Made by a program: the position numbers and the translations under genes | Source: Marinomonas alcarazii | GTDB lineage: Bacteria > Pseudomonadota > Gammaproteobacteria > Pseudomonadales > Marinomonadaceae | Assembly (NCBI RefSeq): GCF_003208215.1 | Contig: NZ_QKLW01000001.1 | Span: 1-64,000, forward strand | Length of the DNA: 64,000 nt | Direction of reading: 5' to 3' | In this document: in pieces, positions 36,627 to 46,112 of the stretch | Layout of the letters: every line of letters begins with the position of its first letter | How positions within the stretch are numbered: the first letter of the stretch is position 1 | Notes under the pieces: generated by a model | Databases searched by the model: none | Seen by the model: only the letters and a program-made list of their open reading frames with translations | Told to the model about the DNA's origin: nothing

Positions 36627-37604
36627 ATGTATCAGGTTAAAAATTTTATCATGTGGGCTAAAGCGAGTATGAAGTGCATTATCCGAAAAGCGCTAACGGC
36701 GTTGTCGATTACTTTTATGTGTTCGTCTGCGATGGCCATGAATCAGCTGGATTCAGCAAACAGAGCGGTCTTTTATAAAACGATTGATGATTTTTCTGCT
36801 ACCGCAGCCTCCAATGCCGATAAAATTGACGCTTTAAGTGCGACCTTACTTGGAACTGAATACCTTGGTGGTAGCGTTGGAGAAGGCGATCAGGGCAAGT
36901 ATGACAAGGACCCTTTGAGTCGTTTCGACGTGTTTGATTGTACTACCTACGTTGAAACCATATTGGCAGGCGCTATTTCGTCGACGTCTGAGGAATTCCA
37001 GTCAAACTTACACCGTATTCGCTATCGAGATGCAAAAGTGGATTTTGTTTCTCGTAATCATTTTCCGAGTGTTGATTGGATTCGCAACAATCAAGATAAG
37101 TTAATGGACATCACGCCAGATGTTGGTGATGGCAAAGCGCGGGTTGCGAAGGCAATGATAGATAAGTCTGCATGGTATCAGGCACTTACTGGATATGTAC
37201 TAAAATGCGACCCTGAATCGTCTCGCCAGTGTCTAAACTTGCTAAAACAGTTGCATGAAGAAGGCCGTATTTATAAAACTGAGCCTGCTTATATTCCATA
37301 TGTGCCATTAACGGCGCTATTTATTGGTAACGAGAATGATGTTAACCAGGCGCTTTTAGACCGTATTCCTTCTGGAAGTGTAATCAGTATGGTTCGTCCA
37401 AATTGGAATATAAAGCAATACATTGGTACGAATATGAATGTCTCGCACCAAGGTCTAGCTATTCGAAAAAACGGTACCTTATTGCTGCGACATGCTAGCT
37501 TGACGAACAAAAAAGTAATGGATGAAAACTTTGCAGAGTACTTTTCAAAGTACTCTGAGACCTCTTCTTTGAAAGGTTTTAATGTCCAAGTATTACGGCG
37601 TTAA
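36627..37604 (+). CDS. DUF1460 (NlpC/P60-like amidase) exported protein
   Basis: The protein has up to 325 residues; the true start may be ATG 36669, which directly precedes a signal peptide (ALTALSITFMCSSAMA). The mature part matches DUF1460, N-acetylmuramoyl-L-alanine amidase-like proteins of the NlpC/P60 superfamily: DVFDCTTYVE with the probable catalytic cysteine, HRIRYRDAKVDFVSRNHFPS, and NVSHQGLAIRKNGTLLLRHAS with the catalytic histidine. It should act on peptidoglycan or muropeptides in the periplasm. It converges with the DUF2721 gene with only 8 bp between stops. Confidence 0.85.
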   Translation: MYQVKNFIMWAKASMKCIIRKALTALSITFMCSSAMAMNQLDSANRAVFYKTIDDFSATAASNADKIDALSATLLGTEYLGGSVGEGDQGKYDKDPLSRFDVFDCTTYVETILAGAISSTSEEFQSNLHRIRYRDAKVDFVSRNHFPSVDWIRNNQDKLMDITPDVGDGKARVAKAMIDKSAWYQALTGYVLKCDPESSRQCLNLLKQLHEEGRIYKTEPAYIPYVPLTALFIGNENDVNQALLDRIPSGSVISMVRPNWNIKQYIGTNMNVSHQGLAIRKNGTLLLRHASLTNKKVMDENFAEYFSKYSETSSLKGFNVQVLRR

Positions 37605-37612
37605 CAGCGTAA

Positions 37613-38020
37613 CTATTTTTTGCGATTACGTTGCTTAAAGTTCGTGCTGAAATGTTGCAGATGCAACTCTAATGCATCGCATGAGATGGTGATTTCGCGC
37701 ACGGATAAGTACAGAGAGTACATTAAGCAAACCAAACTAGCGCCAAAAATGTAACTGCCCATTTGTTGATACTCAAGGTAGATTGCCATCATGGATAACA
37801 CACATAGGAAAAAGCTAATTACCCCAGCTTCTTGCATGCGTCGTATCAAGTATATGCGTTTACGTAAATTGGTAATCTGTTCTGTAATGTTGGCATCTTC
37901 GAGTTTAGGGTCAAAATTACGAATAATCGATGCTAGTGTGACAAAGCGATTCGTATAAGCCAAAAGCAATAATGAAACGGCGGGAAACAACATCGCCGGA
38001 GTCGTTAGGGTAATAATCAT
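37613..38020 (-). CDS. DUF2721 small membrane protein
   Basis: The 135-residue protein has three membrane helices (about 5-25, 65-85, 90-110) and the DUF2721 pattern: TTPAMLFPAVSLLLLAYTNR, then NLRKRIYLIRRMQEAGVISF, and a final charged tail. The family has no known function. It stands alone, facing away from the CorC-family gene. Confidence 0.8.
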   Translation of the reverse strand: MIITLTTPAMLFPAVSLLLLAYTNRFVTLASIIRNFDPKLEDANITEQITNLRKRIYLIRRMQEAGVISFFLCVLSMMAIYLEYQQMGSYIFGASLVCLMYSLYLSVREITISCDALELHLQHFSTNFKQRNRKK

Positions 38021-38212
38021 GCTGGATCCTGTTGATCATGAAATAAAGACAGTGTTTTACGCTGTTTGGTTGTTTCATATTACGCCTTGAGTGTGTTTTT
38101 TTGAATACTATTCCTCCCTTCTGAAAGTATAAAAAATAAGCATTGTATCGTAGCAACTTCCTTCTATAATGCGGCCTATTGACGTTCTGTCTTTCGGTAT
38201 AAAGAGAAAAAA

Positions 38213-39490
38213 ATGAGTGATGTATTTAGTATAGGTTTGCTAATAATTGCTGGGGCCTTGTTTGCTATGGCTGAGATTGGCGTGGCAGCAGCTAGAAAAA
38301 TAAAACTTCGAGTTTTAGCGGATGAAGGCAATGTGAAGGCGCAATCTGTGCTGACTTTGCAGCAAAAGCCAGGTGCTTTTTTTGCTATGATTCAAATCGC
38401 GCTGAATGCCATTGCTATCCTGGGCGGTATCGTTGGTGAACAGACCTTAACACCTTACATAAAGCAATTTGTTAGTTTGCTTTATGTTGGGCCTTTATTG
38501 GAGCAAGTTAGCTTTGTCATTTCCTTTTTGTGTTTGACGTCACTTTTTATCTTGTTTGCTGATCTTTTGCCTAAGCGTGTGGCCATGATTATGCCGGAAG
38601 CGGTTGCCGTTAGAATGGTGACTCCTATGCTTTGGGTGACCTTTATCTTAACGCCTGTGGTTTTCGTGTTTAACGGCTTCACCAATTTGGTTCTGCGTCT
38701 TTTTAATATGCCTATCGAACGCCAAGAGGTGGTGACCACAGAAGACATTGTTGCCATGATGGATGCGGGCGCTGAAGATGGCAGTTTACAGAGTCAAGAA
38801 TATCAGTTAATTGGCAGTGTATTTGAATTAGAAACGCGTAATATTGCCAGTACCATGACGCCACGAGATCAGATTATTTATTTTGATATAGATGACAGTA
38901 GTGAAGAAATCAGCCAGAAAATCATTGACCATCCGCATAACGACTTTTTGGTTTGCAATGGCAGCTTAGATAAAATCGAAGGCATTATTGAATCGAAAGA
39001 AATATTACGCTTGGTATTAAAAGGCGAACCTGCGCAAATTAAGCCAGAAAAAGTCGATAAGGAAGTGTTTTATCTACCAGAAACTTTAACGCTTTCTGAA
39101 GCACTTAATGCTTTTCGTGTTGCACCTCAAGCTTTTGCTGTCATCGTAAATGAATACGCAACGATTGTTGGGATAGTGACGGTGAAGGACTTATTGGGTG
39201 GCTTTATGGGCGGCTTACTAACTCCTCACGATGAAGAGCAAATAGTACAGCGCGATCCGAATTCTTGGTTGATTGAAGGGTTAACGCCGATTAATGACGT
39301 GATGCGCAGTTTGAATATAGAAGAGTTTCCTGACCGAACTCAGTATGAAACACTCGGTGGCTTTATCACTTACAGCTTAAAACGCTTGCCCAAGCGTACA
39401 GATTTTTTTGTCTATGAAGGCTACAAGTTTGAAGTATTGGATTTGGAAGGTGTGAGAGTCGAGCAGCTGTTAGTGACCAAACTAAAGTAA
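38213..39490 (+). CDS. CNNM/CorC family protein (DUF21-CBS-CorC_HlyC)
   Basis: The 425-residue protein has an N-terminal DUF21 membrane domain of about four helices (LFAMAEIGVAAARKIKLRVL; IALNAIAILGGIVGEQ), a pair of CBS domains (TMTPRDQIIYFDIDDSSEEI; PEKVDKEVFYLPETLTLSEA) and a C-terminal CorC_HlyC domain (IVQRDPNSWLIEGLTPINDV). CNNM proteins transport or regulate magnesium export, with CBS domains sensing Mg-ATP. It is close to E. coli YfjD/YtfL-type members; the annotation hemolysin for this family is historical. Confidence 0.9.
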   Translation: MSDVFSIGLLIIAGALFAMAEIGVAAARKIKLRVLADEGNVKAQSVLTLQQKPGAFFAMIQIALNAIAILGGIVGEQTLTPYIKQFVSLLYVGPLLEQVSFVISFLCLTSLFILFADLLPKRVAMIMPEAVAVRMVTPMLWVTFILTPVVFVFNGFTNLVLRLFNMPIERQEVVTTEDIVAMMDAGAEDGSLQSQEYQLIGSVFELETRNIASTMTPRDQIIYFDIDDSSEEISQKIIDHPHNDFLVCNGSLDKIEGIIESKEILRLVLKGEPAQIKPEKVDKEVFYLPETLTLSEALNAFRVAPQAFAVIVNEYATIVGIVTVKDLLGGFMGGLLTPHDEEQIVQRDPNSWLIEGLTPINDVMRSLNIEEFPDRTQYETLGGFITYSLKRLPKRTDFFVYEGYKFEVLDLEGVRVEQLLVTKLK

Positions 39491-39679
39491 TATCCATATT
39501 GTGCCGCTTTTAGTGTATAAATAGGTTTTTTATGGTTCATATAAGAACCATACGTCAAGAAGCTAAAGAATAGTTCGAGCAATGGGGAAAGGGAGTTTCT
39601 TTAGGTGTTGCTGACGGTTACTTTAGTTTTTCAATGCTAGGATGATGTTTCCAAAATCATGAAAGATGAGGAAGCAGAA

Positions 39680-39820
39680 ATGTCACATTTAATTAAAAAA
39701 CTAATGAATGTATCAGTATTTAGTCGACGTGCTAAAGAGCCTGTTGATATTGATACAGAAGGCTATTCGGATATGGATGATTGGAAAGGTTGGGACGCTT
39801 GGGTAGATGTTAAACAATAA
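39680..39820 (+). CDS. Small 46-residue protein of unknown function
   Basis: An ATG at 39680 with GAGG eight bases upstream opens a short frame, MSHLIKKLMNVSVFSRR then EGYSDMDDWKGWDAWVDVKQ. The acidic, tryptophan-rich tail and basic front give a two-part charge pattern. An in-frame ATG at 39659 would add seven residues. A strong terminator follows 60 bp later, which supports a real transcript. I do not recognise a family. Confidence 0.55.
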   Translation: MSHLIKKLMNVSVFSRRAKEPVDIDTEGYSDMDDWKGWDAWVDVKQ

Positions 39821-39881
39821 AGTGCTCCAGTTTAAAATTTGACAAGCTATCTGTGAATAGGAGTCTATATGAATCTATTCT

Positions 39882-39930
39882 AAAAGGGCAAAAAGCATAC
39901 TGTTTGGTTGTATGTCTTTTGCCCTTTTTT
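39882..39930 (+). terminator. Rho-independent terminator
   Basis: AAAAGGGCAAAA (39882-39893) pairs with TTTTGCCCTTTT (39917-39928), the stem extended by GCATAC/GTATGT, with a T-run at the end. It ends the small gene at 39680-39820. Confidence 0.85.
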
Positions 39931-40281
39931 GTTATCAAACGGTTTGAAAAGAGGGAGTTGGCTAAACGCTATCGGTTTAATCTGTTGGTATTATGTCGAG
40001 TTTTGAATAGTTTAAAGATTAACAATAAAAAAAGGAAAAAATGCGTGTTGTGGTGTGTCTCTTTGACCATTATAGATTAAGCGCGTAAGGTAAATAGGGA
40101 AAGGTAAGTTGATTTTTAATTTAAAGCTTTTGACTTTTGCGTAAATATTTAGCTTTAGATAATCTAGAAATGATATGGAAGCCTTTCTAATGTACACGCT
40201 AAACTATATTCGTTTAGCTGAGTTTTTTGTCGCTACATTGGCGTTGAAAAGTTAATTTCAATTCTACAAGGAGAATAAAGA
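39931..40281. other. Intergenic stretch without identified gene
   Basis: The 351 bp between the terminator and the DUF883 gene are AT-rich. A frame from 39853 runs through the terminator and is lysine-rich, so it is not taken as a gene. The stretch should carry the promoter of the 40282 operon; TTGACT at 40130-40135 is a possible -35, but no -10 at good distance is clear. Confidence 0.4.
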
Positions 40282-40587
40282 ATGGCTACAACAACCAAGA
40301 GCACGACCCAATCAAAAGCACACGAGAAAGTAGACAGTGCCGCAGAGGCTGCACATAAAGGTGTAGATAGTGCTGCAGAAATGAAGGAGCAGAGCCAAGA
40401 ACGCATTGAAGAAGTTGCTCACCAGATCAGTGAACAAGCACACAAAATTGCAGACACAGCCAAGAGCCAATCTGAAAAGGTTACATCGGCAGTGGGTGAA
40501 TACGCTAAAGAACACCCAGTTAAAACAATCGGCATTGCGTTTCTAGCAGGCGCTTTAGCTGCGAGTCTTCTAAGTAAGCGTAAATAA
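40282..40587 (+). CDS. yqjD: DUF883 family protein (YqjD/ElaB-like)
   Basis: The 101-residue protein is a long amphipathic helix with heptad-like alanine, glutamine and glutamate content (SQERIEEVAHQISEQAHKIA) and one C-terminal membrane helix preceded by YAKEHPVKTIGIAFLAGALA, the signature of DUF883. E. coli members sit in the inner membrane and bind ribosomes in stationary phase. AAGGAG lies at a good distance from ATG. It heads a three-gene operon laid out as yqjD-yqjE-yqjK in enterobacteria. Confidence 0.88.
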   Translation: MATTTKSTTQSKAHEKVDSAAEAAHKGVDSAAEMKEQSQERIEEVAHQISEQAHKIADTAKSQSEKVTSAVGEYAKEHPVKTIGIAFLAGALAASLLSKRK

Positions 40588-40604
40588 AATTAGGAATAGT
40601 ATTG

Positions 40605-40988
40605 ATGGAAACACCGCAGCACTCTGAGGCTGAATCTCAGCAAGAAAAATCGGATTTTGATGAGGTTATTGATACTCATAAAAGTTGGCTGAAGAGTGTA
40701 TTAGGGCTAGGAGCGTTAGAAGCTAAGTTATGGGTAACGTCTAGTGCCCAGCTCCTTGCCTTAATGTGTGGCGTGATTTTCTTGCTGCTCACTACTTGGT
40801 TATTAATTATTGCCAGTATTGCAGCTGTTGCATGGAGCTATGGTTTTTCTTTGGTCGGGATTTTGTTAACGGCAACATTTGTGACTTTTCTAAGTTCTAT
40901 TGTTTTGCTGTATTTGGTGAAGAAAACCTTGAAAAGCATGGATTTCACTCGTACTTTCGATGCCATTATTCCAACAGACGATGAGTAA
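40605..40988 (+). CDS. yqjE: Phage holin superfamily III / YqjE-like membrane protein
   Basis: The ~127-residue protein has a charged N-terminal part and two long membrane helices (LLALMCGVIFLLLTTWLLII; LVGILLTATFVTFLSSIVLL), the layout of the YqjE/DUF1469 group. ATG 40605 is used; a TTG at 40602 would add one residue. It starts 17 bp after yqjD and ends 3 bp before the next gene, so the three genes are clearly one operon. Confidence 0.82.
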   Translation: METPQHSEAESQQEKSDFDEVIDTHKSWLKSVLGLGALEAKLWVTSSAQLLALMCGVIFLLLTTWLLIIASIAAVAWSYGFSLVGILLTATFVTFLSSIVLLYLVKKTLKSMDFTRTFDAIIPTDDE

Positions 40989-40991
40989 TAT

Positions 40992-41354
40992 ATGTTTGGT
41001 TTAAAGCGAATGCGTCAACAGCGAGAACGTCTATATTTTCGCACACAAATTTTAGAAAAACGTGCAAAGGCGTCTCGTGACAAAGCGGTTGATAATTTAC
41101 TTGATACAGCAACCAGTCCAACAGGCTTACTGGCTAGCTTTGCCTTAGGGGCAAGTACTCAGCTTGATATTACAAGAAAGGCCCGAAAAAACTTACTTAA
41201 TGGCGCAAGTCGAGATGTGGCCAGCTTTTTGGTGGCTCAGGTTGCGGCTTACATGAATAATGAGCCAACTAAGAATGAGGCAGAAATGCCAGTAGATGAA
41301 GACGATAAGGCGCCTTCTGAAGCAGCCATCCCTCCCGAAAATACGAATGTATAA
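40992..41354 (+). CDS. YqjK-position protein of unknown function
   Basis: The 120-residue protein has a basic helical start (FGLKRMRQQRERLYFRTQIL), a short moderately hydrophobic middle (GLLASFALGASTQLD) and a very acidic tail (PVDEDDKAPSEAAIPPENTN). It occupies the place of yqjK in the yqjD-yqjE-yqjK operons, but I cannot confirm homology. Confidence 0.65.
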   Translation: MFGLKRMRQQRERLYFRTQILEKRAKASRDKAVDNLLDTATSPTGLLASFALGASTQLDITRKARKNLLNGASRDVASFLVAQVAAYMNNEPTKNEAEMPVDEDDKAPSEAAIPPENTNV

Positions 41355-41583
41355 CTCAGTCTTGTGAGATTTTTAGAGTAATTTCGCACCGAGAATGAGC
41401 ATTATGGGTTCGTTAAATAATCAATAGCCTTTATTAGACCGACTTGTTCAAAAAAACGGCACTTAATCCTCGACTTTGGGGCCTTAAGTCTCTATATTCG
41501 CCCATCTTTGTGTTTGTCTTCTGACCCTGCTTTTGTGGTCTGTATAAACGTTTTTCTTTTCTTTTTGTTTAGGGCTTTATCCT

Positions 41584-43167
41584 TTGATCTCCACGGCTAA
41601 TATCACCATGCAATTTGGCGCAACGCCATTGTTCGAAAACATCTCTGCAAAATTCGGTAACGGTAATCGCTATGGCTTAATAGGCGCGAATGGATGTGGC
41701 AAGTCTACTTTCATGAAAATCCTCAGTGGGGCGTTGACGCCAACGTCTGGTAACGTGTCTATTACGCCTGGTGAAAAAGTCGGTACCTTAAGTCAGGATC
41801 AGTTTGCTTTTGAAGAATACACGGTTGTCGATGCGGTTATTATGGGCGATGTGGCGCTATGGAAGGTTAAGCAAGAGCGAGATGCGATTTATGCTAAACC
41901 AGAAATGAGCGAAGAAGACGGCATGCGTGCTGGTGAGCTAGAAGCTGAATTTGCTGAAATGGATGGTTACAGTGCAGAAAGTCGTGCAGGCGACATTTTA
42001 TTGGAAGCGGGCATCGCAGAAGAATTGCATTTTGGCTTAATGAGTCAAGTTGCACCGGGTTGGAAACTTCGTGTTTTGCTAGCACAGGCATTGTTTGCTA
42101 ATCCTGATATTTTGTTGCTAGACGAACCAACTAACAACTTGGATATCCATACCATTAACTGGTTAGCAGGTGTGTTAAATCAACGTAAATGCACCATGAT
42201 TATCATCTCCCATGACCGTCACTTTTTAAACTCTGTGTGTACTCACATGGCGGATATCGACTTTGGTGAGTTGCGTATTTACCCAGGTAACTACGAATAT
42301 TTCATGGAAGCCTCGTCTTTGATTCGTGAACAATTATTAACTGAAAATGCGAAGAAGAGTGCTGAAATGGACGATCTTCAAGCCTTTGTTAATCGCTTCT
42401 CGGCCAATGCTTCTAAGGCAAAGCAAGCCAGCTCACGGGCGAAAAAGTTAGAAAAAATCGAATTGGCGGAAGTAAAACAGTCGAGCCGTATGACGCCTTC
42501 TTTGACCTTCAAGCAAGACAAGAAGCTTCATCGTCATGCGTTGATCTTAGAAGATTTGGGGCATGGCTTTGATGAATTGCTGTTTACCGGCGGCAATATG
42601 ATTCTAGAGGCGGGCTCTCGGTTAGCGATTATTGGTGAAAACGGTGCAGGTAAAACCACATTCTTACGTTGCTTGATGAAAGAGCTAGAAGCCAAGCAGG
42701 GTGAAGTGAAATGGGCTGAAAACGCGGTAATTGGTTACTGTCCACAAGACAGCACCGAAGACTTCGATTGCGATTTGACATTATTTGATTGGATGTCGAA
42801 ATGGCGTACTGCGAAACATGATGATCTTAAAGTTAGAGCTATGTTGGGGCGCTTGCTCTTTACGGCAGATGACTTCAATAAAAAAGTACGCGTTTGTTCG
42901 GGTGGTGAGAAAAACCGCTTGTTATTTGGTAAGTTGATGATGATGGACCTAAACGTTTTAGTGATGGATGAGCCGACTAACCACATGGATATGGAAGCAA
43001 TTGAAGCGTTAAACAACGCCTTGTTAGATTTTGATGGCACCTTGATCTTTGTTAGTCACGATAGGGCGTTTGTCTCCTCTTTGGCAAATCGAGTGATTGA
43101 AATCAAGGGACAAAAGGTTATTGATTTCCAAGGAACTTATGACGAGTATTTGGCTCATCAAGGCTAA
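41584..43167 (+). CDS. ybiT: ABC-F family ATPase YbiT
   Basis: The 527-residue protein has two ABC domains without membrane segments. The first has [30 protein letters not shown]; the second has [29 protein letters not shown] and [10 protein letters not shown]. The linker between them (about 245-305) is charged and helical. The sequence follows E. coli YbiT throughout, including [13 protein letters not shown] in place of a classical signature in domain one. The start is TTG 41584, which aligns with the YbiT N-terminus ([11 protein letters not shown]), with AGGG upstream. ABC-F proteins act on ribosomes to relieve stalled translation. Confidence 0.94.
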   Translation: MISTANITMQFGATPLFENISAKFGNGNRYGLIGANGCGKSTFMKILSGALTPTSGNVSITPGEKVGTLSQDQFAFEEYTVVDAVIMGDVALWKVKQERDAIYAKPEMSEEDGMRAGELEAEFAEMDGYSAESRAGDILLEAGIAEELHFGLMSQVAPGWKLRVLLAQALFANPDILLLDEPTNNLDIHTINWLAGVLNQRKCTMIIISHDRHFLNSVCTHMADIDFGELRIYPGNYEYFMEASSLIREQLLTENAKKSAEMDDLQAFVNRFSANASKAKQASSRAKKLEKIELAEVKQSSRMTPSLTFKQDKKLHRHALILEDLGHGFDELLFTGGNMILEAGSRLAIIGENGAGKTTFLRCLMKELEAKQGEVKWAENAVIGYCPQDSTEDFDCDLTLFDWMSKWRTAKHDDLKVRAMLGRLLFTADDFNKKVRVCSGGEKNRLLFGKLMMMDLNVLVMDEPTNHMDMEAIEALNNALLDFDGTLIFVSHDRAFVSSLANRVIEIKGQKVIDFQGTYDEYLAHQG

Positions 43168-43192
43168 TCTTAGATAGATTTCACCTCTGTTT

Positions 43193-43229
43193 AAAGCCAC
43201 TTACTGAATGTCAGTAAGTGGCTTTTTTG
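43193..43229 (+). terminator. Rho-independent terminator of ybiT
   Basis: GCCACTTACTGA (43196-43207) and TCAGTAAGTGGC (43211-43222) form a perfect 12-bp stem with loop ATG and a T-run (43223-43228). Confidence 0.93.
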
Positions 43230-43239
43230 TTTTATACTG

Positions 43240-43686
43240 ATGACTGTTTTGACGCATGATAAGGACGCTATTTTGGATTCAACATCACTTAAACAATATC
43301 TGCTTTCTAAACCTGAGGCAGAAGAATATTACCCATTCGATGATTATACGGCCGTGTTCAAAGTACAGGGAAAGATGTTTGCATTGTTAATAAAGAAACA
43401 GGGTGCGCCACTCTTAAACCTGAAATGCCTTCCAGATCATGCTATTGAGTTGCGTGATATTTTTACTGATGTCATTCCTGCTTATCACATGAATAAACGA
43501 CATTGGAATTCGATTGTTCTGTCTGGTGAATTGCCTATGGGCGAAATTCAAAGGCAAATCGATCACTCCTACAGTTTGGTGGTTAAGAGGTTAAAAAAGT
43601 CTATACGAGAAGGCTTAGAAGTTCGACACGGAAAGTCGAATTTGTACTCCGAAATAATGGCTGAAAACAACCACAAGCAACATTGA
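43240..43686 (+). CDS. MmcQ/YjbR family protein
   Basis: The 148-residue protein fits the MmcQ/YjbR double-wing family: EEYYPFDDYTAVFKVQGKMF near the start, LNLKCLPDHAIELRDIF, AYHMNKRHWNSIVLSGELP, and IDHSYSLVVKRL at the end. These are small cytoplasmic proteins thought to bind DNA or nucleotides; function is unknown. ATG 43240 has no ribosome-binding site, while an in-frame TTG at 43273 has AAGGA a few bases upstream, so the protein may be 137 residues. Confidence 0.85.
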   Translation: MTVLTHDKDAILDSTSLKQYLLSKPEAEEYYPFDDYTAVFKVQGKMFALLIKKQGAPLLNLKCLPDHAIELRDIFTDVIPAYHMNKRHWNSIVLSGELPMGEIQRQIDHSYSLVVKRLKKSIREGLEVRHGKSNLYSEIMAENNHKQH

Positions 43687-43818
43687 TCTATTATATAAAT
43701 GCGACTGCTGGCTTTAGGCTTATCCATACTATTTTTTAAAGCGTATATTTTTTCTACGGGTTGAGTGATAACCATCCTTTCCTATGTAATCCTGCCTATA
43801 AATCATAATTTCTCAACA

Positions 43819-43836
43819 CTGTCATTTTCATGTCAT
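43819..43836 (+). promoter_or_regulatory. Pho box upstream of phoX
   Basis: CTGTCATTTTCATGTCAT is two 7-bp direct repeats separated by 4 bp, matching the PhoB consensus (CTGTCAT-N4-CTGTCAT) at all but one position. TAAGTT at 43847-43852, 10 bp after it, is a plausible -10 element. Confidence 0.88.
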
Positions 43837-43885
43837 CTTTTCTCGGTAAGTTACTTTTCAGTTTCCTTGCCAGAGGAAGAGTGAC

Positions 43886-43915
43886 ATGAGCAATACCAAA
43901 AAAGAGTATGCCTAG
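43886..43915 (+). other. Possible 9-residue leader peptide frame upstream of phoX
   Basis: Directly after the Pho-box promoter, GAGGAAG followed by ATG opens the short frame MSNTKKEYA and a TAG stop. The ribosome-binding site is stronger than that of phoX itself 49 bp downstream. It could influence phoX translation or be the remnant of an older start. Confidence 0.3.
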
Positions 43916-43963
43916 GTATCAATCTCGCCAATGGCTATTTTTAATCATTAATAGGGCAGTGTT

Positions 43964-45865
43964 ATGAGCATTAAAAACGATAGAAAGCTAGGATTTGATG
44001 AGTTAGATGAATTGGTGCGTCCCGCTCCTGAAGTGGTCGAATTTGAAGAAGTTGCGCATAAAATGGTGTCACGTCGTGGCTTTTTAAGTGGTGGTGCAGC
44101 AGTCGGTGCCGGAGCTTTCGTCATGGGCTCAACAACATTAGCAGCAAGTAAAGCACTTGCCGCAGGAAGCACAGAATCACGCCTTGCATTTACCAAGGTG
44201 GCAGCTAATACATTAGATACTGTGACTGTCCCTGAAGGTTATAAATGGGAGGTTTTGGCCTCTTGGGGTGATCCTTTATTCACTAATGCTCCTGCTTTTA
44301 ACGCCGCTACTGGTGGTACTGGCGCTTCACAAGAATTGGCTTTTGGCGATCATAACGATGGCATGGCGTTCTTTTCCAAAGATGGCAGACAAATTATGGC
44401 CATCAACAATGAATACACAAATGGCGATACCCTGCATGCTAATCGTGCTGATGGCATGCCTGCTAATGCTGATGATGTGCGTAAAAACAAAGCGGCTCAC
44501 GGCGTGTCTATTATTGAAGTAGCAGAGCGCGGCGGAAAATGGGGGATTGTTCAGGATTCTCCTTACAATCGTCGAATCACGGCGGATACGGAAATGGATA
44601 TCACAGGGCCTGCTCGTGGTCATAAATGGCTACAAACCTCAGAAGATCCTAAAGGACTGGTTGCCAAAGGAACTTGGAATAATTGTGGTAATGGACAAAC
44701 GCCTTGGGGCACCTATTTGACGTGCGAAGAGAACTTTAATGGTTACTTCAGCGCAAGTGACAAGAACTACAAAATGCCCGAAGCGTTTAAGCGTTACGGC
44801 GTGAGTACGGAAGGTCGTTATAACTGGGCGATGGCGGACGATCGCTTTGATCTTGTCAAAGAGCCTAATGAGCCAAATCGTTTCGGTTACATTGTTGAAA
44901 TCGATCCATTAGATCCGACTTCTCGCCCGAAAAAACGTACTGCTTTAGGTCGCTTTAAACATGAAAATGCCGAATTAACTATTGCTGCGAACGGTCACGT
45001 TGTTGTTTATCTTGGCGATGATGAGCGTGGCGAATTTCTGTATCGTTTTATCTCCAAGCATAAATACTTGGCTGGTGGTAACAATCGCGACCTACTGGAA
45101 GAAGGCACTCTTTACGTTGCCAAATTCCATGATAATAACCGCGGCGAGTGGTTAGCGTTAACGCCTAAGACAACGGGAATGACGGAGGCTGAAATTGCCA
45201 TTCATACCCGCATGGCGGCTTCTAAAGTGGGCGCGACTACGATGGACCGTCCAGAGTGGGTGGCGTCTCACCCGCATAAAACAGAAGTGTATTGCTCATT
45301 GACGAACAACAAAAACCGTGGAGTTAAGCCAAATGCAGGTGGAGATGCTACGCCAGCTGGTGGTCCAAACCCGCGAGTTAAAAACAACTTTGGTCAAATC
45401 GTGCGTTGGATGCCAATGGACGCAGATCATACTCACAAGGAATTTAAGTGGGATTTGTTTGTATTAGCTGGTAACCCAGCGGTTTATGACGATGCGAATG
45501 CGGGTTCTCAAAACATTAATCAAGACAATATGTTTAACTCGCCAGATGGTCTGAAGTTTGATTCTAAAGGCTTATTGTGGATTCAAACAGACGGCAATTA
45601 CTCAAACGAAAATGGTTTCAAAGGACAAGGTAATAACCAGATGTTGGTTGGGGATCCTGAGACTGGCGAAATTCGTCGATTCCTAGTGGGTCCAAAAGAA
45701 TCTGAGATTACTGGCTTGGCTTGGAACGCGGCTAAGACCACTATGTTTATTAGTATTCAGCATCCGGGTGAAGGTGGGAATTCACATTGGCCTGATGGAG
45801 GACTTTCAGTTCCTCGTTCTAGTGTCATTGCTATATCGCGCGAAGACGGTGCCGTGCTCGGCTAA
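43964..45865 (+). CDS. phoX: PhoX family alkaline phosphatase, Tat-exported
   Basis: The 633-residue protein has a Tat signal (SRRGFLSGGAAVGAGAFVMG, residues about 36-55) and follows PhoX/DUF839 along its length: NGDTLHANRADG, WNNCGNGQTPWGTYLTCEEN with the cysteine pair, FKHENAELTIAANGHVVVYL, GDDERGEFLYRF, FNSPDGLKFDSKGLLWIQTD and ISIQHPGE near the end. PhoX folds with iron and calcium in the cytoplasm and is exported folded, to release phosphate from organic phosphomonoesters in the periplasm. It is common in marine bacteria. A Pho box 128 bp upstream indicates induction by PhoBR under phosphate shortage. Confidence 0.95.
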   Translation: MSIKNDRKLGFDELDELVRPAPEVVEFEEVAHKMVSRRGFLSGGAAVGAGAFVMGSTTLAASKALAAGSTESRLAFTKVAANTLDTVTVPEGYKWEVLASWGDPLFTNAPAFNAATGGTGASQELAFGDHNDGMAFFSKDGRQIMAINNEYTNGDTLHANRADGMPANADDVRKNKAAHGVSIIEVAERGGKWGIVQDSPYNRRITADTEMDITGPARGHKWLQTSEDPKGLVAKGTWNNCGNGQTPWGTYLTCEENFNGYFSASDKNYKMPEAFKRYGVSTEGRYNWAMADDRFDLVKEPNEPNRFGYIVEIDPLDPTSRPKKRTALGRFKHENAELTIAANGHVVVYLGDDERGEFLYRFISKHKYLAGGNNRDLLEEGTLYVAKFHDNNRGEWLALTPKTTGMTEAEIAIHTRMAASKVGATTMDRPEWVASHPHKTEVYCSLTNNKNRGVKPNAGGDATPAGGPNPRVKNNFGQIVRWMPMDADHTHKEFKWDLFVLAGNPAVYDDANAGSQNINQDNMFNSPDGLKFDSKGLLWIQTDGNYSNENGFKGQGNNQMLVGDPETGEIRRFLVGPKESEITGLAWNAAKTTMFISIQHPGEGGNSHWPDGGLSVPRSSVIAISREDGAVLG

Positions 45866-45897
45866 GATCTTGTGTTGCAAATAGTTTTTAGCACTTT

Positions 45898-45930
45898 AAA
45901 GCCAGTATAGTTAATATGCTGGCTTTTTTT
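45898..45930 (+). terminator. Rho-independent terminator of phoX
   Basis: AAAGCCAG pairs with CTGGCTTT (stem extended by TATA/TATG) and seven T follow. Confidence 0.88.
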
Positions 45931-46112
45931 ATGCCTTTTTTAGGGGGGATAAAATGAGCAAATTATGATTTAAGTCATGGCTCCTATAAGAGTTTTTTAT
46001 AGATTCTTGTGTCATTGCTCATAACATGTCAATCTTATAAAAGAGCAAGTTAAGAATCAGTTGTTAGGTGCGGTAGCGTAGGATAAACACCAAAGAATAT
46101 AAGCGAGTGAGA

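Noticed and set aside
39853..40080. 75-residue plus-strand frame after the small gene
   Set aside because: It runs through a strong terminator hairpin and is lysine-rich because the DNA is AT-rich.
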